Below are positions 17,577-26,612 of a stretch of DNA of 46,994 nt, piece after piece. The position numbers and the translations under genes are program-made. The DNA is taken from assembly GCA_964442745.1 (NCBI GenBank), contig CAYUAI010000026.1:1-46994 (forward strand). The letters run 5' to 3'. This DNA is from CAYUAI01 sp964442745. Its GTDB lineage: Bacteria; Pseudomonadota; Gammaproteobacteria; S012-40. How positions within the stretch are numbered: position 1 is the stretch's first letter; every line of letters begins with the position of its first letter. The notes under the pieces were generated by a model. That model saw nothing but the letters and a program-made list of their open reading frames with translations, was not told the DNA's origin and searched no databases.

Positions 17577-19804
17577 ATGGGCAGGAAATTAATAAGTTCT
17601 GTTATTTTAGTGACGCTATTAACTGGTTGTTATCAAAAAGATGACCTACGGCAAGTGTTGCAAAATAATGATGGAAAAAAATATGCGACGGTGTCTGTTT
17701 TGATCACTGATGATTTATCCGAAACCTACCGTGAAGTATGGGTGAACATTAAAAAGCTGGAAGCCATTGATAGTCAATCGAAGCAAGCTGTTTTGTTTAA
17801 TGATCCTAAAGGGCGTGTGTTTAATGTTGCATCTCTCAATGGTATAGGTCAATTATTAAGCGTTCAGAAAATTCCGGTAGGTCAGTATGATGTTTTTACC
17901 CTCACCTTAGATTCTAATCTATCGGTGGTTGATCAAAATGGTACCGTCAAATCGTTATATTTAGATAAAAACCGAGATGATTATATATTAACAATTGATG
18001 GTGATCTTGCTGCCGGTGCAAATCAGGCATTGTCCTTTTTACTGGATTTTGATTTAAAGCAATTTGTTCAGCAAGAAGATACCATTATTCCTGCCGTGTT
18101 TTATCAAATGGAAGAAGCGGCGGAATTGCACCGTACGTTTGCTAAAGTTAGTGGCAATGTGGTTGCTGTTAGCCCTGATAAACTTACCATTGCCAGCGAT
18201 GATAGCGAGGCTCGAATCCATGTTGCTCTCCATGATAATGGAGTGGTGCTTAACGAAGCAACGGGAGAGGTTGCAGAAACCATGGATATCGTGAATCTTG
18301 ATGATCGTCTTGAAGTCTACGGTAATTATGATAGCAAATCATTAAATATTGAGGCGATTTCCATATCAATGAATGGTGAGCAGGCTTATGTTGGTAGCGA
18401 TAATGATGCCATAGGAAAAATAGTTGAAGTCAAAGGGGTCGTCAAAGCCATAGATAATGGCAGTATGGAGTTGGATATCTATTCATCTAGTTTTTTACCC
18501 AATAGAGATCGGCTATCTGTCATTGATTTAGCTAATGCTTATTATAGTCACGGTAATCAAAGTTTGCTTAACTTGGAACAGCAAGTTGAAGTCAAAGGGA
18601 GTTGGGATGGGAATCAGTTAGTTGCCACCTCGATTGATATTGAAGGGGCACCGGTTTCTTCTGAGTATATCGGCGATACCACGATAGCGATGGCGGAGCT
18701 TGAAGGACATGTCAATAGTTATAATAACGGGTTATTATCGCTTCATGTGAGCGAAGCTAAATATTACACGGTGCAAGATAATCCGATGATGGTTGATTTA
18801 AGCAATAGTTGGTTTAAAAAAGGTGATGCATCCTGTTTGATAAAAGGTGCGAAAGTCGAAGTAACGGGTATTGCCTTAGTAAATAGTAATGAATTTAATG
18901 CCACCATGATTGAGGCCGGTAGTGGCTGTTATGGTAGGTTAAGTTCAGATGATCAAACTTATTTAGATAATGAAAATAATGAAAATAATGACAAATCGAA
19001 TGACGATAGCCGTTCCGACGACAGTGACCGCAGCAATGACGATGGTGTCAATGACGACAGTAATGACGATAGTCGTTCCGACGACAGTGACCGCAGCAAT
19101 GACGATGGTGTCAATGACGAGAGTAATGACGATAGTCGTTCTGACGACAGTGACCGCAGCAATGATGATGGTGTCAATGACGACAGTAATGATGATAGTC
19201 GTTCTGACGACAGTGACCGTAGCAATGATGATGGTGTCAATGACGACAGTAATGATGATAGTCGTTCCGATGACCGAGACCGTAGCAATGACGATGAGGT
19301 AAATGACGACAGTAATGATGATAGTCGTTCCGACGACCGAGACCGTAGCAATGACGATGGTGTCAATGACGACAGTAATGATGATAGTCGTTCCGACGAC
19401 CGAGACCGTAGCAATGACGATGGTGTCAATGACGACAGTAATGATGATAGCCGTTCCGACGACCGTGATCGTAGCAATGATGATGGTGTCAATGACGACA
19501 GTAATGACGATAGCCGTTCCGACGACAGCGACCGTAGCAATGATGATGACGTAAATGACGACAGTAATAATGATAGTCGTTCTGACGACAGTGATCGTAG
19601 CAATGACGATGATCGAAATGACGATANNNNNNNNNNNNNNNNNNNNNNNNNNNNNNNNNNNNNNNNNNNNNNNNNNNNNNNNNNNNNNNNNNNNNNNNNN
19701 NNNNNNNNNNNNNNNNNNNNNNNNNNGATAGTCGTTCTGACGACAGTGATCGTAGCAATGACGATGATCGAAATGACGATAGAGAGAGTGATCGTGACGA
19801 CTAA
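17577..19804 (+). CDS. DUF4382/DUF5666-like lipoprotein with Asp/Ser/Arg 21-residue repeats
   Basis: Probable exported lipoprotein. The signal peptide ends LVTLLTGC, with Cys at residue 18. Residues about 35-170 match the DUF4382 pattern (VSVLITDDLSETYREVWVNI, YDVFTLTLD). Two or three OB-like DUF5666-type units follow up to about 455. From 18996 there are ten copies of a 21-residue (63-bp) acidic unit of the form SNDDSRSDDSDRSNDDGVND. A run of 100 N (19627-19726) breaks the gene. Beyond it the original frame resumes as SRSDDSDRSND and ends RESDRDD at the TAA 19802-19804, one frame off the N-padded reading. The true copy number is unknown. The acidic repeats could bind cations (inference). Confidence 0.75.
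18996..19781 (+). repeat. 63-bp tandem repeat array with assembly gap
   Basis: Ten contiguous 63-bp units occupy 18996-19625, followed by N 19627-19726 and a partial unit 19727-19781. Units 1-4 and 9-10 have DDSDRS, while 5-8 have DDRDRS, showing block-wise duplication. The last 55 bases before the gap are identical to the first 55 after it. Confidence 0.95.
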
Positions 19805-19856
19805 TTAGCTACCGTATTATTTAATGCGCGCATCAATCGTAATTTTTTATGAGCCG

Positions 19857-19890
19857 AGCCACCCCCTAATTCTGGGGTTGGCTTTTTTTT
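19857..19890 (+). terminator. Rho-independent terminator
   Basis: A stem of AGCCACCCC paired with GGGGTTGGCT (one mismatch), an AT-rich loop and a run of eight T (19883-19890), 53 bases after the lipoprotein stop. Confidence 0.85.
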
Positions 19891-20033
19891 GACTGTAATC
19901 TGGTGATTTTATTGTAAAAATCCAAAAAAAAATTATGATTTCTGGGAAGAAGGAAATAGGATTAGTATTTGATATAGATGAATTTTAACGTGTTAAATAA
20001 TTCAAGTGCTTGTGCTAAATTGGACCATTCGAT

Positions 20034-20065
20034 CTTCGTTCCCACGCAGGAATGTGGGAACGAAG
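20034..20065. repeat. REP-like perfect hairpin (12-bp arms)
   Basis: cttcgttcccac (20034-20045) pairs perfectly with gtgggaacgaag (20054-20065) around an 8-base loop. The core resembles the CGTTCCCACGC type of REP palindrome common in gammaproteobacteria. It lies 8 bases beyond the end of the minus-strand DsrE gene and may protect or end that transcript. No T-tract. Confidence 0.7.
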
Positions 20066-20072
20066 TGGTGGG

Positions 20073-20525
20073 TTAAGGTCGCAGGTAAGACCAGCCTTCT
20101 TCTTGTCTTTGGATTAAATGAACGGCGCCTGAAGCGACCATTTTAGCTTGTGGTATAAGCTTAATTTTTTTACCTGATTTTTTTGACATTTTGCGATAGG
20201 TGTTGCCACAAGAGCGGAATGAAATATTTTCAAAGTTTTGCCCGAAACTCTTGATTCGCTCTTTTACCGGGGAGGTGTCAGCACGTAACATATGTAACCC
20301 GGGGCCATAAGCGACAACTTCAATAAGCACTTCTTCGGCTTTGTCTTGATAGTAGTTGTTGATATTTGCTGCATTGTTCAAAACTAAGTTCATGCGAGCT
20401 TTATCATTTTCATCCACATGTATGACCACTTTATGCCTTTCATCGGCAACGATATGATTGCTAGCGACAGCAAACAATAGTGTGATTATTAGTAACTTTA
20501 AAAATATCAATTGTTTTTTATTCAT
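20073..20525 (-). CDS. Periplasmic DsrE-family protein
   Basis: Secreted member of the DsrE/DsrF sulfur-relay-like family. The signal peptide ends near SNHIVADE. The mature part has the DsrE strand/loop pattern: KVVIHVDENDKARMNLVLNNAANI, then EVLIEVVAYGPGLHMLRAD, then FRSCGNTY with the family Cys. The partner and substrate are unknown, and periplasmic paralogues are usually of undefined function. ATG 20525 gives a clean signal peptide; an ATG 15 codons upstream gives a hydrophilic extension. It is 80 bases downstream of the dehydrogenase genes in the same orientation, but the gap suggests independent expression. Confidence 0.8.
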   Translation of the reverse strand: MNKKQLIFLKLLIITLLFAVASNHIVADERHKVVIHVDENDKARMNLVLNNAANINNYYQDKAEEVLIEVVAYGPGLHMLRADTSPVKERIKSFGQNFENISFRSCGNTYRKMSKKSGKKIKLIPQAKMVASGAVHLIQRQEEGWSYLRP

Positions 20526-20604
20526 ACCTAAATATAATCCATTATTGTTGATTTGTATTTGTCGCCCCATGAGCGAAAGTATTAATATTTAAAATCGTTT
20601 TTTT

Positions 20605-21744
20605 TTACTCGACTAACGATAAATCTTCAATGATGGCAGCTAAAAACCGGGTCGCTTCACCGCCGGTGGCTGCTCGGTGATCAAAGGTGAGTGACAGTGG
20701 CAATATCCAATGAACAGCGGGTTGTCCGTCAGAGGCTGTGATTTCTTGTCTTATTTTACCTGCACCTAAAATAGCGACGGTGGGTGGCATCACAATGGGA
20801 TTGGCGTAGCGTCCTGCAAAAGTACCAAAATTAGACAGCGTAAACGTATACCCGCGCATTTCTTCCGGTGGAATATTCCGATCACGTACCGCTTGTTTGA
20901 TGGTTTCTAAACCGGCACGTAACTCTTTGGCATCACGATTTGCCACATCTCTTAAAACCGGGACAAAAAGCCCATCGGGTGTATCGACGGCGATGCCTAA
21001 ATCAACTTTTTTTAAAATTCGTCGGCCAATGGCATGGCTATCATACCAGGCATTTAACGAGGGCTCTGCTTTACACGCTGAGGCGATGGAACGAATCAAG
21101 CGAGTGGTAATATCGCCATTTTCTTTCCAAGTATTGATATCGACATCATCGTATATGGTGACCGGGACCACTTCTGCATTGGCGGTGGCCATGGATTTGG
21201 CCATGGTACGCCGAACGCCACGCAACATTTCTAAGGGACCACTTTCTTCAAATAATTTTGCGACACGCTGTATGTCGGCGGCGGTAATCGTGTCATTAGG
21301 GCCGCTGGGAGTCACAATGGATAAATCCACATCCAGGCGGCGTGCGAGTGCGCGCACAGCAGGAGTGGCCTTGATACCCGTGGAGGCTTGACCCACAGAA
21401 GTGGCTGCTTCGTTGACGACTTCCGTCCCGACTTTAATTTCACCGGCCACCGTGCCTGTGTCCTTCGGTCGACTGGATGACGAGGGCATTTCTCCTGCGG
21501 TGGACTTTTCTTCTCCTTCAAATTCAACCAGTGGATCACCGACATGAACGATATCTTCCACATCGCCGTATAGTTTAAAAATTTTACCCTTTTGCGGGCT
21601 GGGAATTTCAACGATCGCTTTAGCGGTTTCCACCGAGGCGATGGGTTGATCAAGCTCAACCTCATCACCCACCTTGATTAACCATTCAACAATTTCAACT
21701 TCTGTTAACCCTTCACCAAGATCAGGTAATTTAAATATGTTCAT
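20605..21744 (-). CDS. bkdB: 2-oxo acid dehydrogenase E2 (lipoamide acyltransferase)
   Basis: Dihydrolipoamide acyltransferase core. The N-terminal lipoyl domain has the lipoylated Lys42 in ETAKA. The Ala/Pro-poor linker is at about 85-120, the E3-binding domain at about 123-160 (TPAVRALARRLDVDLSIV), and the C-terminal catalytic domain has the DHRAATGG active-site motif. A single lipoyl domain and 379 residues are typical of branched-chain or Gram-positive-type PDH E2. Its start overlaps the E1-beta stop by four bases. Placement divergent from leucine/isoleucine catabolic genes favours a branched-chain keto-acid substrate; pyruvate dehydrogenase is the alternative. No E3 gene is in the window. 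Confidence 0.88.
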   Translation of the reverse strand: MNIFKLPDLGEGLTEVEIVEWLIKVGDEVELDQPIASVETAKAIVEIPSPQKGKIFKLYGDVEDIVHVGDPLVEFEGEEKSTAGEMPSSSSRPKDTGTVAGEIKVGTEVVNEAATSVGQASTGIKATPAVRALARRLDVDLSIVTPSGPNDTITAADIQRVAKLFEESGPLEMLRGVRRTMAKSMATANAEVVPVTIYDDVDINTWKENGDITTRLIRSIASACKAEPSLNAWYDSHAIGRRILKKVDLGIAVDTPDGLFVPVLRDVANRDAKELRAGLETIKQAVRDRNIPPEEMRGYTFTLSNFGTFAGRYANPIVMPPTVAILGAGKIRQEITASDGQPAVHWILPLSLTFDHRAATGGEATRFLAAIIEDLSLVE

Positions 21745-22721
21745 GCGTACTCCATGGTTTGCTTAACGGTTTCAATAATTCTTGGCACATCAATCATGTA
21801 ATATTGTTCTCGTCGATATAAAGGCATCACGGTGTCATATCCTGTGACGCGTTGTACGGGTGCCATTAAAAACATCAAGCCTTGTTCTGCCAGTTGTGCG
21901 GCAATTTCAGCACCGACACCGCCGGTACGGACAGCTTCATGGATGATGACACAGCGTCCAGTTTTTTCCACAGACTGTAAAATGGTTTGCATATCGAGTG
22001 GTTTAATGGTGGCCAGATCAATGACTTCAGCACTAATACCGAGCTTGTCGAGTTCATCGGCAGCTTGCAATGTTTCATGAACACAAGCTCCCCAGGTGAC
22101 TAAGCTAATATCGGTGCCTTCTCGCAGGGTAAAACACACATCTAACGGCAGTGCTTCACCATTATCCTTGACCGTCTGTTTCACCATTCGATAAATGCGC
22201 TTCGGTTCCAGAAATACCACGGGATCTGGATCTTGAATAGCGGCTAATAGTAATCCGTAGGCTCGAGCGGGTGACGAGGGAATCACGACACGCAGACCGG
22301 GCATATGGGCAAACAAGGCTTCGGTGCTTTCCGAATGATGTTCCGGCGCATGAATGCCGCCCCCGTAAGGTGCGCGCAGCACTAACGGACATGTAATACG
22401 TCCGCGGGTGCGGTTACGTAAGCGTGAGGCATGATTGATGATTTGATCAATGGCGGAATAAATAAATCCCATGAATTGCATTTCAAAGACTGGACGAAAG
22501 CCTTGTGCAGACAGACCCACCGACATACCTGCAATGAGTGTTTCTGCCAATGGGGTATCAATGACTCGTGCTTCCCCAAACCGTTCTTGCAAACCCGCTG
22601 TGGCTCGAAACACGCCGCCATTGGCGCCGACATCTTCGCCTAATAGGATGACATTCGCATCATTTGTCATGGCTTTGGCAAGTGCCATATTGACCGCATC
22701 GATTAGTGTGGTTTCTGTCAT
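21741..22721 (-). CDS. bkdA2: 2-oxo acid dehydrogenase E1 beta subunit
   Basis: Transketolase-like beta subunit of the thiamin-diphosphate E1. It shows LLGEDVGANGGVFRAT near the N-terminus, the DTPLAE motif, FEMQFMGFIYSAIDQI, the CPLVLRAPYGGGIHAPEHHSE region and the C-terminal transketolase domain (LVTWGACVHETLQAA). At 326 residues it is standard. It starts one base after the E1-alpha stop and overlaps E2 by four bases. Assignment to branched-chain keto acids rests on the neighbourhood. Confidence 0.9.
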   Translation of the reverse strand: MTETTLIDAVNMALAKAMTNDANVILLGEDVGANGGVFRATAGLQERFGEARVIDTPLAETLIAGMSVGLSAQGFRPVFEMQFMGFIYSAIDQIINHASRLRNRTRGRITCPLVLRAPYGGGIHAPEHHSESTEALFAHMPGLRVVIPSSPARAYGLLLAAIQDPDPVVFLEPKRIYRMVKQTVKDNGEALPLDVCFTLREGTDISLVTWGACVHETLQAADELDKLGISAEVIDLATIKPLDMQTILQSVEKTGRCVIIHEAVRTGGVGAEIAAQLAEQGLMFLMAPVQRVTGYDTVMPLYRREQYYMIDVPRIIETVKQTMEYA

Positions 22722-22722
22722 A

Positions 22723-23790
22723 TTATTTCACCCTGTTTTTAAAGTATTCTCGTTGTTGATTGAGATCATGGGGGCGGGTTTCAAACATATAATCAAACAT
22801 TGACTCAGGCGGTTGAGGTGCGGTGTCTAGATACAAATTCACTTGCGCTTCGACCTGGTGAGTGCAGTTGGTTAATAGTTGCTGTTCTTTGTCTTCATCC
22901 CAATGGCCTTGTTGCTCAAGATAACGGCGTAATCGTAAAACGGGTTCTTTTTTCCAGGCTGCCTTAACTTCGTCATCGCTGCGGTAGCGTGAAGCATCAT
23001 CGGCGGTGGTGTGATCACATAAACGATAGCTAATAGCTTCGATGACGCTGGGTTGGCCATGGTTGCGTGCCCGCTCTAGCGCTTTTTCGGCGACATCTCG
23101 AACCGCAATGATGTCATTGCCATCGACTTGTTCACCGGTAATGCCGCCAGCCAAGGCTTTTTGTGCAATGGTTTCACAATGTGTTTGATCTCGGGTACGT
23201 ACTGAAATTGCCCATTGATTATTATTGATGATAAATACCACCGGCAAATTCCATAGCCCGGCGGCATTGACCGATTCATAAAAATCACCTTTTGAGGTTG
23301 CGCCATCACCAAAAAATGCCACCGCAACGCGAGGTGTTTTTCGGAGCTTAAATGCATAGGCTAAACCCACCGCATGGGGTCCATGAGAAGCAATGGGGAC
23401 ACAAATGGGAAAATCCTCTCGTGGACCTTGAAAGTCCATGCCACGTTCGTCGCCTCCCCAGTATAAGAGGATTTCCTTCATGCTGACGCCGCGTAGGAAT
23501 TGGGCGCCATATTCACGATAATAAGGGACTAATACGTCGTCGGGACGCATGACATGTCCCACGGCGACCGAAATCGCTTCTTGGCCGAGTGATGAAGGAT
23601 AGGTGCCGAGTTTCCCTGTGCGTTGTAAGGCGATGGCTTTTTTGTCAAATACTCGGGTTAATACCATGTCTTGGTACATGTTGATTAAGGTGCTGGGGTC
23701 CTCAGCGAATGAGGGAAGGGACTGGCAAACTTCTGAGTTTTCATTCAGAAATTGGGTGTAATTAATTTGGAAGTTTGCAACGGTAGACAC
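22723..23790 (-). CDS. bkdA1: 2-oxo acid dehydrogenase E1 alpha subunit
   Basis: Alpha subunit of the thiamin-diphosphate dehydrogenase. The ThDP/Mg motif runs from GDG (161-163) to NN (189-190). RTGKLGTYPSSLGQEA and the YREYGAQFLRG loop are family signatures. At 355 residues it is standard. A GTG start (23790) follows a perfect AGGAGG with a 7-base spacer, the strongest ribosome site in the window, fitting its place as first gene of the operon. It catalyses decarboxylation and reductive acylation of E2 lipoyl groups. Sequence signatures alone do not separate pyruvate from branched-chain forms, but the divergent catabolic genes favour the latter. Confidence 0.9.
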   Translation of the reverse strand: MSTVANFQINYTQFLNENSEVCQSLPSFAEDPSTLINMYQDMVLTRVFDKKAIALQRTGKLGTYPSSLGQEAISVAVGHVMRPDDVLVPYYREYGAQFLRGVSMKEILLYWGGDERGMDFQGPREDFPICVPIASHGPHAVGLAYAFKLRKTPRVAVAFFGDGATSKGDFYESVNAAGLWNLPVVFIINNNQWAISVRTRDQTHCETIAQKALAGGITGEQVDGNDIIAVRDVAEKALERARNHGQPSVIEAISYRLCDHTTADDASRYRSDDEVKAAWKKEPVLRLRRYLEQQGHWDEDKEQQLLTNCTHQVEAQVNLYLDTAPQPPESMFDYMFETRPHDLNQQREYFKNRVK

Positions 23791-24808
23791 GAATCGTCCT
23801 CCTATAAACTATTTTGCAATGACAGTGACAGGCTATGACTTTATTATTATAACCACCGACCATACAATATCGTCTGTTGGCTGTATTTCTTTGAAAATTC
23901 TCCTCGGAACGTTGTTGAATAGGCGGCGTGAATACTGTCAGTAATTTTAGAGATATATCTTTAATATGCTCGTCTTTAAGTTTAGCTTGAGTTCACTGTA
24001 TTTTGAATGAACAGATTAATATCTAGATCGTTATCCGATCGAATAGAAAGGTTTGGGCATCGGAGACGATAGCTAGTCGTCATTGTAATGCGACTTTTTC
24101 TGGTTTTTTATCGCATGATGAGCGCAAATACACCGTATTTTGTGTGACTCACATCGGTTGTGACTGATTATAATAATAACATTTTAAGATACGACATCGA
24201 GTTGCTGTATTGCGATTGTTGGTTTGATTCGTTTAACTTGTTCTACTGGATAGTAAAAATCGCCATTTTAGTTAGACAAAACAAATAATTGTAAGTTCGT
24301 AACCAGAAATTTTTAATCGATTTATTTGAGTTGTATTGGCATTGATATATTTGACGGTATTTTTTCTAAAATATTTGATTAATTTATTTTATTGTCTTTA
24401 ATTAATAGTAAAAACGTACCATTTGTTATCAATGAATGGTGTGCATCAGGGCGAATATCTGAAAGCGGGTAATAAACGGATATCACAAGAAAACACGAAT
24501 CTTTTTTATTAGATATCTGTCTAATTTATCAGATAACAAGAACCTAAGGTGAAGCTATGAGAAAAATCAGTAACCTCATGGGTGTTAGCAGATTTCAGTT
24601 CATCGGGTCAACCTTTGGAGGGGTACTTCCCTCCAAACCATTGCCTCCTGCCCACAGGTATTTTATCACACCGAGTCATTGTGTGACGCACTTGAAATTT
24701 TATTCACTCGCTTTTAGTTTGAGCTGATGTCGCTCGTATTTTTTCAAGAAAACGAAAATTAACCGAGAAGAGGATTAAGGCTCAAACGTGCCTTTAAGTT
24801 TAAGAGAT
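23791..24808. other. Long divergent control region of the catabolic locus
   Basis: About 1 kb with no clear gene between the divergent dehydrogenase and thioesterase/IVD runs. It holds an inverted repeat TATCTG-N10-CAGATA (24514-24519 with 24530-24535), a short ORF at 24558 (begins MRKISNLMGV, good AAGGTG ribosome site, about 42 codons), and two hairpins: 24614-24622 with 24629-24637 (perfect 9-bp arms, tttggaggg) and TCACAC-N9-GTGTGA (24666-24686). These could form a regulated leader. No regulator gene of LiuR/BkdR type is present here. Confidence 0.5.
24614..24637. promoter_or_regulatory. Leader hairpin upstream of the thioesterase gene
   Basis: Perfect 9-bp arms tttggaggg and ccctccaaa around a 6-base loop. 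It is followed by a weaker 6-bp hairpin at 24666-24686, and both lie 120-200 bases before the first catabolic start codon. Either may be transcribed leader structure. It contains an anti-Shine-Dalgarno-like ggagggg/ccctcc pair. Function is unproven. Confidence 0.35.
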
Positions 24809-25309
24809 ATGAACAAAACACAATACTTTCAAGATTACATGCCGGGCAATATCTGTTTTGGATGCGGCACTCACAATGCAAAAGGATTGCATATACGTAG
24901 CTTTTGGGACGGAGAGATTGCCGCTTGTTTATGGCATCCTCAACCGCACCATGAGGGCTGGGCTGCACTTACCTGTGGTGGAATTATTGCTACGATTGTT
25001 GATTGTCACTGTATTGCTACCGCGATGGCAACGGCGGTAAAAAATGAAAGCCGAGCATTGGATTCCGAGCCACACTATTTATTTGCCACCGGATCGATGA
25101 ACATTACTTATCTGAAACCGACACCGATTGATGCAGCCCTTAGATTGGAAGCACAAGTTAAACAAATCAAAAATGAGCGAAAATATACCATTGCTTGCCA
25201 TGTGTTGGCCGATGGCGATAAGACGGCAACAGCCGATGTGGTGGTGTTATTAGTTTATCGAAGCGATAAACCTGAACAAGCACCTAAAATATTCCATCCT
25301 TCACCGTGA
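24809..25309 (+). CDS. PaaI-family hotdog thioesterase
   Basis: Predicted acyl-CoA thioesterase. The N-terminal ICFGCGTHNAKGLHI motif is typical of the PaaI/DUF4442-like hotdog group. The central helix (WAALTCGGIIATIVDCHCIATAMA) and the strand region (NITYLKPTPIDAALRLEAQVKQI) complete one hotdog fold. ATG 24809 is used; a GTG seven codons upstream (24788) with AAGG at better spacing is also possible. As first gene of the catabolic run it may release CoA from stalled acyl-CoA intermediates, which is inference. Confidence 0.8.
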   Translation: MNKTQYFQDYMPGNICFGCGTHNAKGLHIRSFWDGEIAACLWHPQPHHEGWAALTCGGIIATIVDCHCIATAMATAVKNESRALDSEPHYLFATGSMNITYLKPTPIDAALRLEAQVKQIKNERKYTIACHVLADGDKTATADVVVLLVYRSDKPEQAPKIFHPSP

Positions 25310-25424
25310 TTTTCCAGCCGTGTCGCTGTTGGATTAAAATGCTTTTGCTGCCGCTAATGAATGAGAAGTAGATAATTTATCCATTCCTAACTTATCAATT
25401 TCATACGATAGGATGACAATCATT

Positions 25425-26570
25425 ATGACGCAAGATCTAAACGAATTTCGCAGGAAAGTACAAGCGTTTGCAGCATCAGAAATTTCCCCAATTGCGGCAA
25501 AAATTGATCAGCAAGATGAATTTCCCAGTGATTTGTGGCGTAAATTAGGCGGTGCTAATTTAATGGGGATTACCATTCCTAAAAAATATGGTGGTGAAGA
25601 ACTCAGCTATTTGCATCACGTGATTGCGACCGAAGAATTATCACGGGCTTCCGGTTCGGTCGGTTTTGCCTATGCGGCTCATTCCAATATTTGTGTGGAT
25701 AATTTGTTTAAAAATAGCACAGAAGCACAACGGCAAAAATATCTCGCCCCCTTATTGTCGGGTGAGCATGTTGGCGCCTTAGCGATGTCAGAACCGGACG
25801 CGGGTTCTGATGTGATTGGTTCCATGGCATGTTCAGCCAAAAAACACGGTAACGTGTGGATTGCCAATGGTACCAAAAGATGGATAACTAATGGCCCCTA
25901 CGCCGAAACGTTCATCGTTTATATGCGAACCGCTGAAAAAACCGCTGGCTCCCGAAGCATTAGTGCTTTTTTGGTTGACAAAGGCATGGCAGGATTTACC
26001 ACTGGCGATAAAAAAGACAAATTAGGCATGCGAGGCGCTGGCAATTGTGAACTCTATTTTGACGATTGTGAAATTCCGCACGGAAATGTGTTGGGTGAAG
26101 TCAATCAAGGGGTTTCATTGTTGATGAATGGCTTGGATTCGGAACGATTGATTCTTTGTGGTGGGCCACTGGGTATTATGCAAGCGGCGTTAGATGTGGT
26201 GCTGCCATATGTTCATGAGCGGCACCAGTTTGGGCAACCGATCGGTCAATTTCAAATGATACAAGCAAAAATTGCCGATATGTATACTCAGCTAGAAGCG
26301 GCGAGGGCGATGGCTTATCGTCTTGGAGAAAACTTCCATACCAATAAAAATCGCAATCGTGATGCGGCGGCGGCCTGTCTTTTTGCCTCAGAAGCGGCCA
26401 CAGCGGTTGCCCTGAATGCCATCCAGATTATGGGTGGGCGCGGTTATATGAATGAAGAAATTCCGGGCCGCTTATTACGTGACTCAAAAATATATGAAAT
26501 TGGTGGTGGAACTAACGAAATACGCCGCCTAATTATCGCTCGTGATTTGTTTAAAGCGTCGAAACCCTAA
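25425..26570 (+). CDS. liuA: Isovaleryl-CoA dehydrogenase
   Basis: FAD enzyme oxidising isovaleryl-CoA to 3-methylcrotonyl-CoA in leucine breakdown. The acyl-CoA dehydrogenase folds are complete (381 residues). The catalytic Glu is at 240 in LDSERLILCGGPLG, the position specific to isovaleryl-CoA dehydrogenases, whereas the C-terminal site used by other family members reads YEIGGGTNE with no base. AMSEPDAGSD and KRWITNG are the flavin/substrate motifs. ATG 25425 is preferred; an ATG at 25413 overlaps the AGGA ribosome site. Followed by thiolase after 42 bases. Confidence 0.93.
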   Translation: MTQDLNEFRRKVQAFAASEISPIAAKIDQQDEFPSDLWRKLGGANLMGITIPKKYGGEELSYLHHVIATEELSRASGSVGFAYAAHSNICVDNLFKNSTEAQRQKYLAPLLSGEHVGALAMSEPDAGSDVIGSMACSAKKHGNVWIANGTKRWITNGPYAETFIVYMRTAEKTAGSRSISAFLVDKGMAGFTTGDKKDKLGMRGAGNCELYFDDCEIPHGNVLGEVNQGVSLLMNGLDSERLILCGGPLGIMQAALDVVLPYVHERHQFGQPIGQFQMIQAKIADMYTQLEAARAMAYRLGENFHTNKNRNRDAAAACLFASEAATAVALNAIQIMGGRGYMNEEIPGRLLRDSKIYEIGGGTNEIRRLIIARDLFKASKP

Positions 26571-26612
26571 CCGTTGTCACATATTTTTCGAAAATGAGGA
26601 GCAATAGATCAA

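Noticed and set aside
18959..19603. Long minus-strand and alternative-frame ORFs inside the repeat array
   Set aside because: They are antisense or out-of-frame readings of the 63-bp tandem repeat, whose length is a multiple of three and so keeps several frames open.
18996..19781. Possible CRISPR array
   Set aside because: Units are directly contiguous 63-bp copies with no unique spacers and encode a protein repeat; no cas genes are present.
24558..24686. Leucine-rich attenuator leader peptide
   Set aside because: The short ORF has a good ribosome site but no run of leucine, isoleucine or valine codons, so amino-acid attenuation is not supported.
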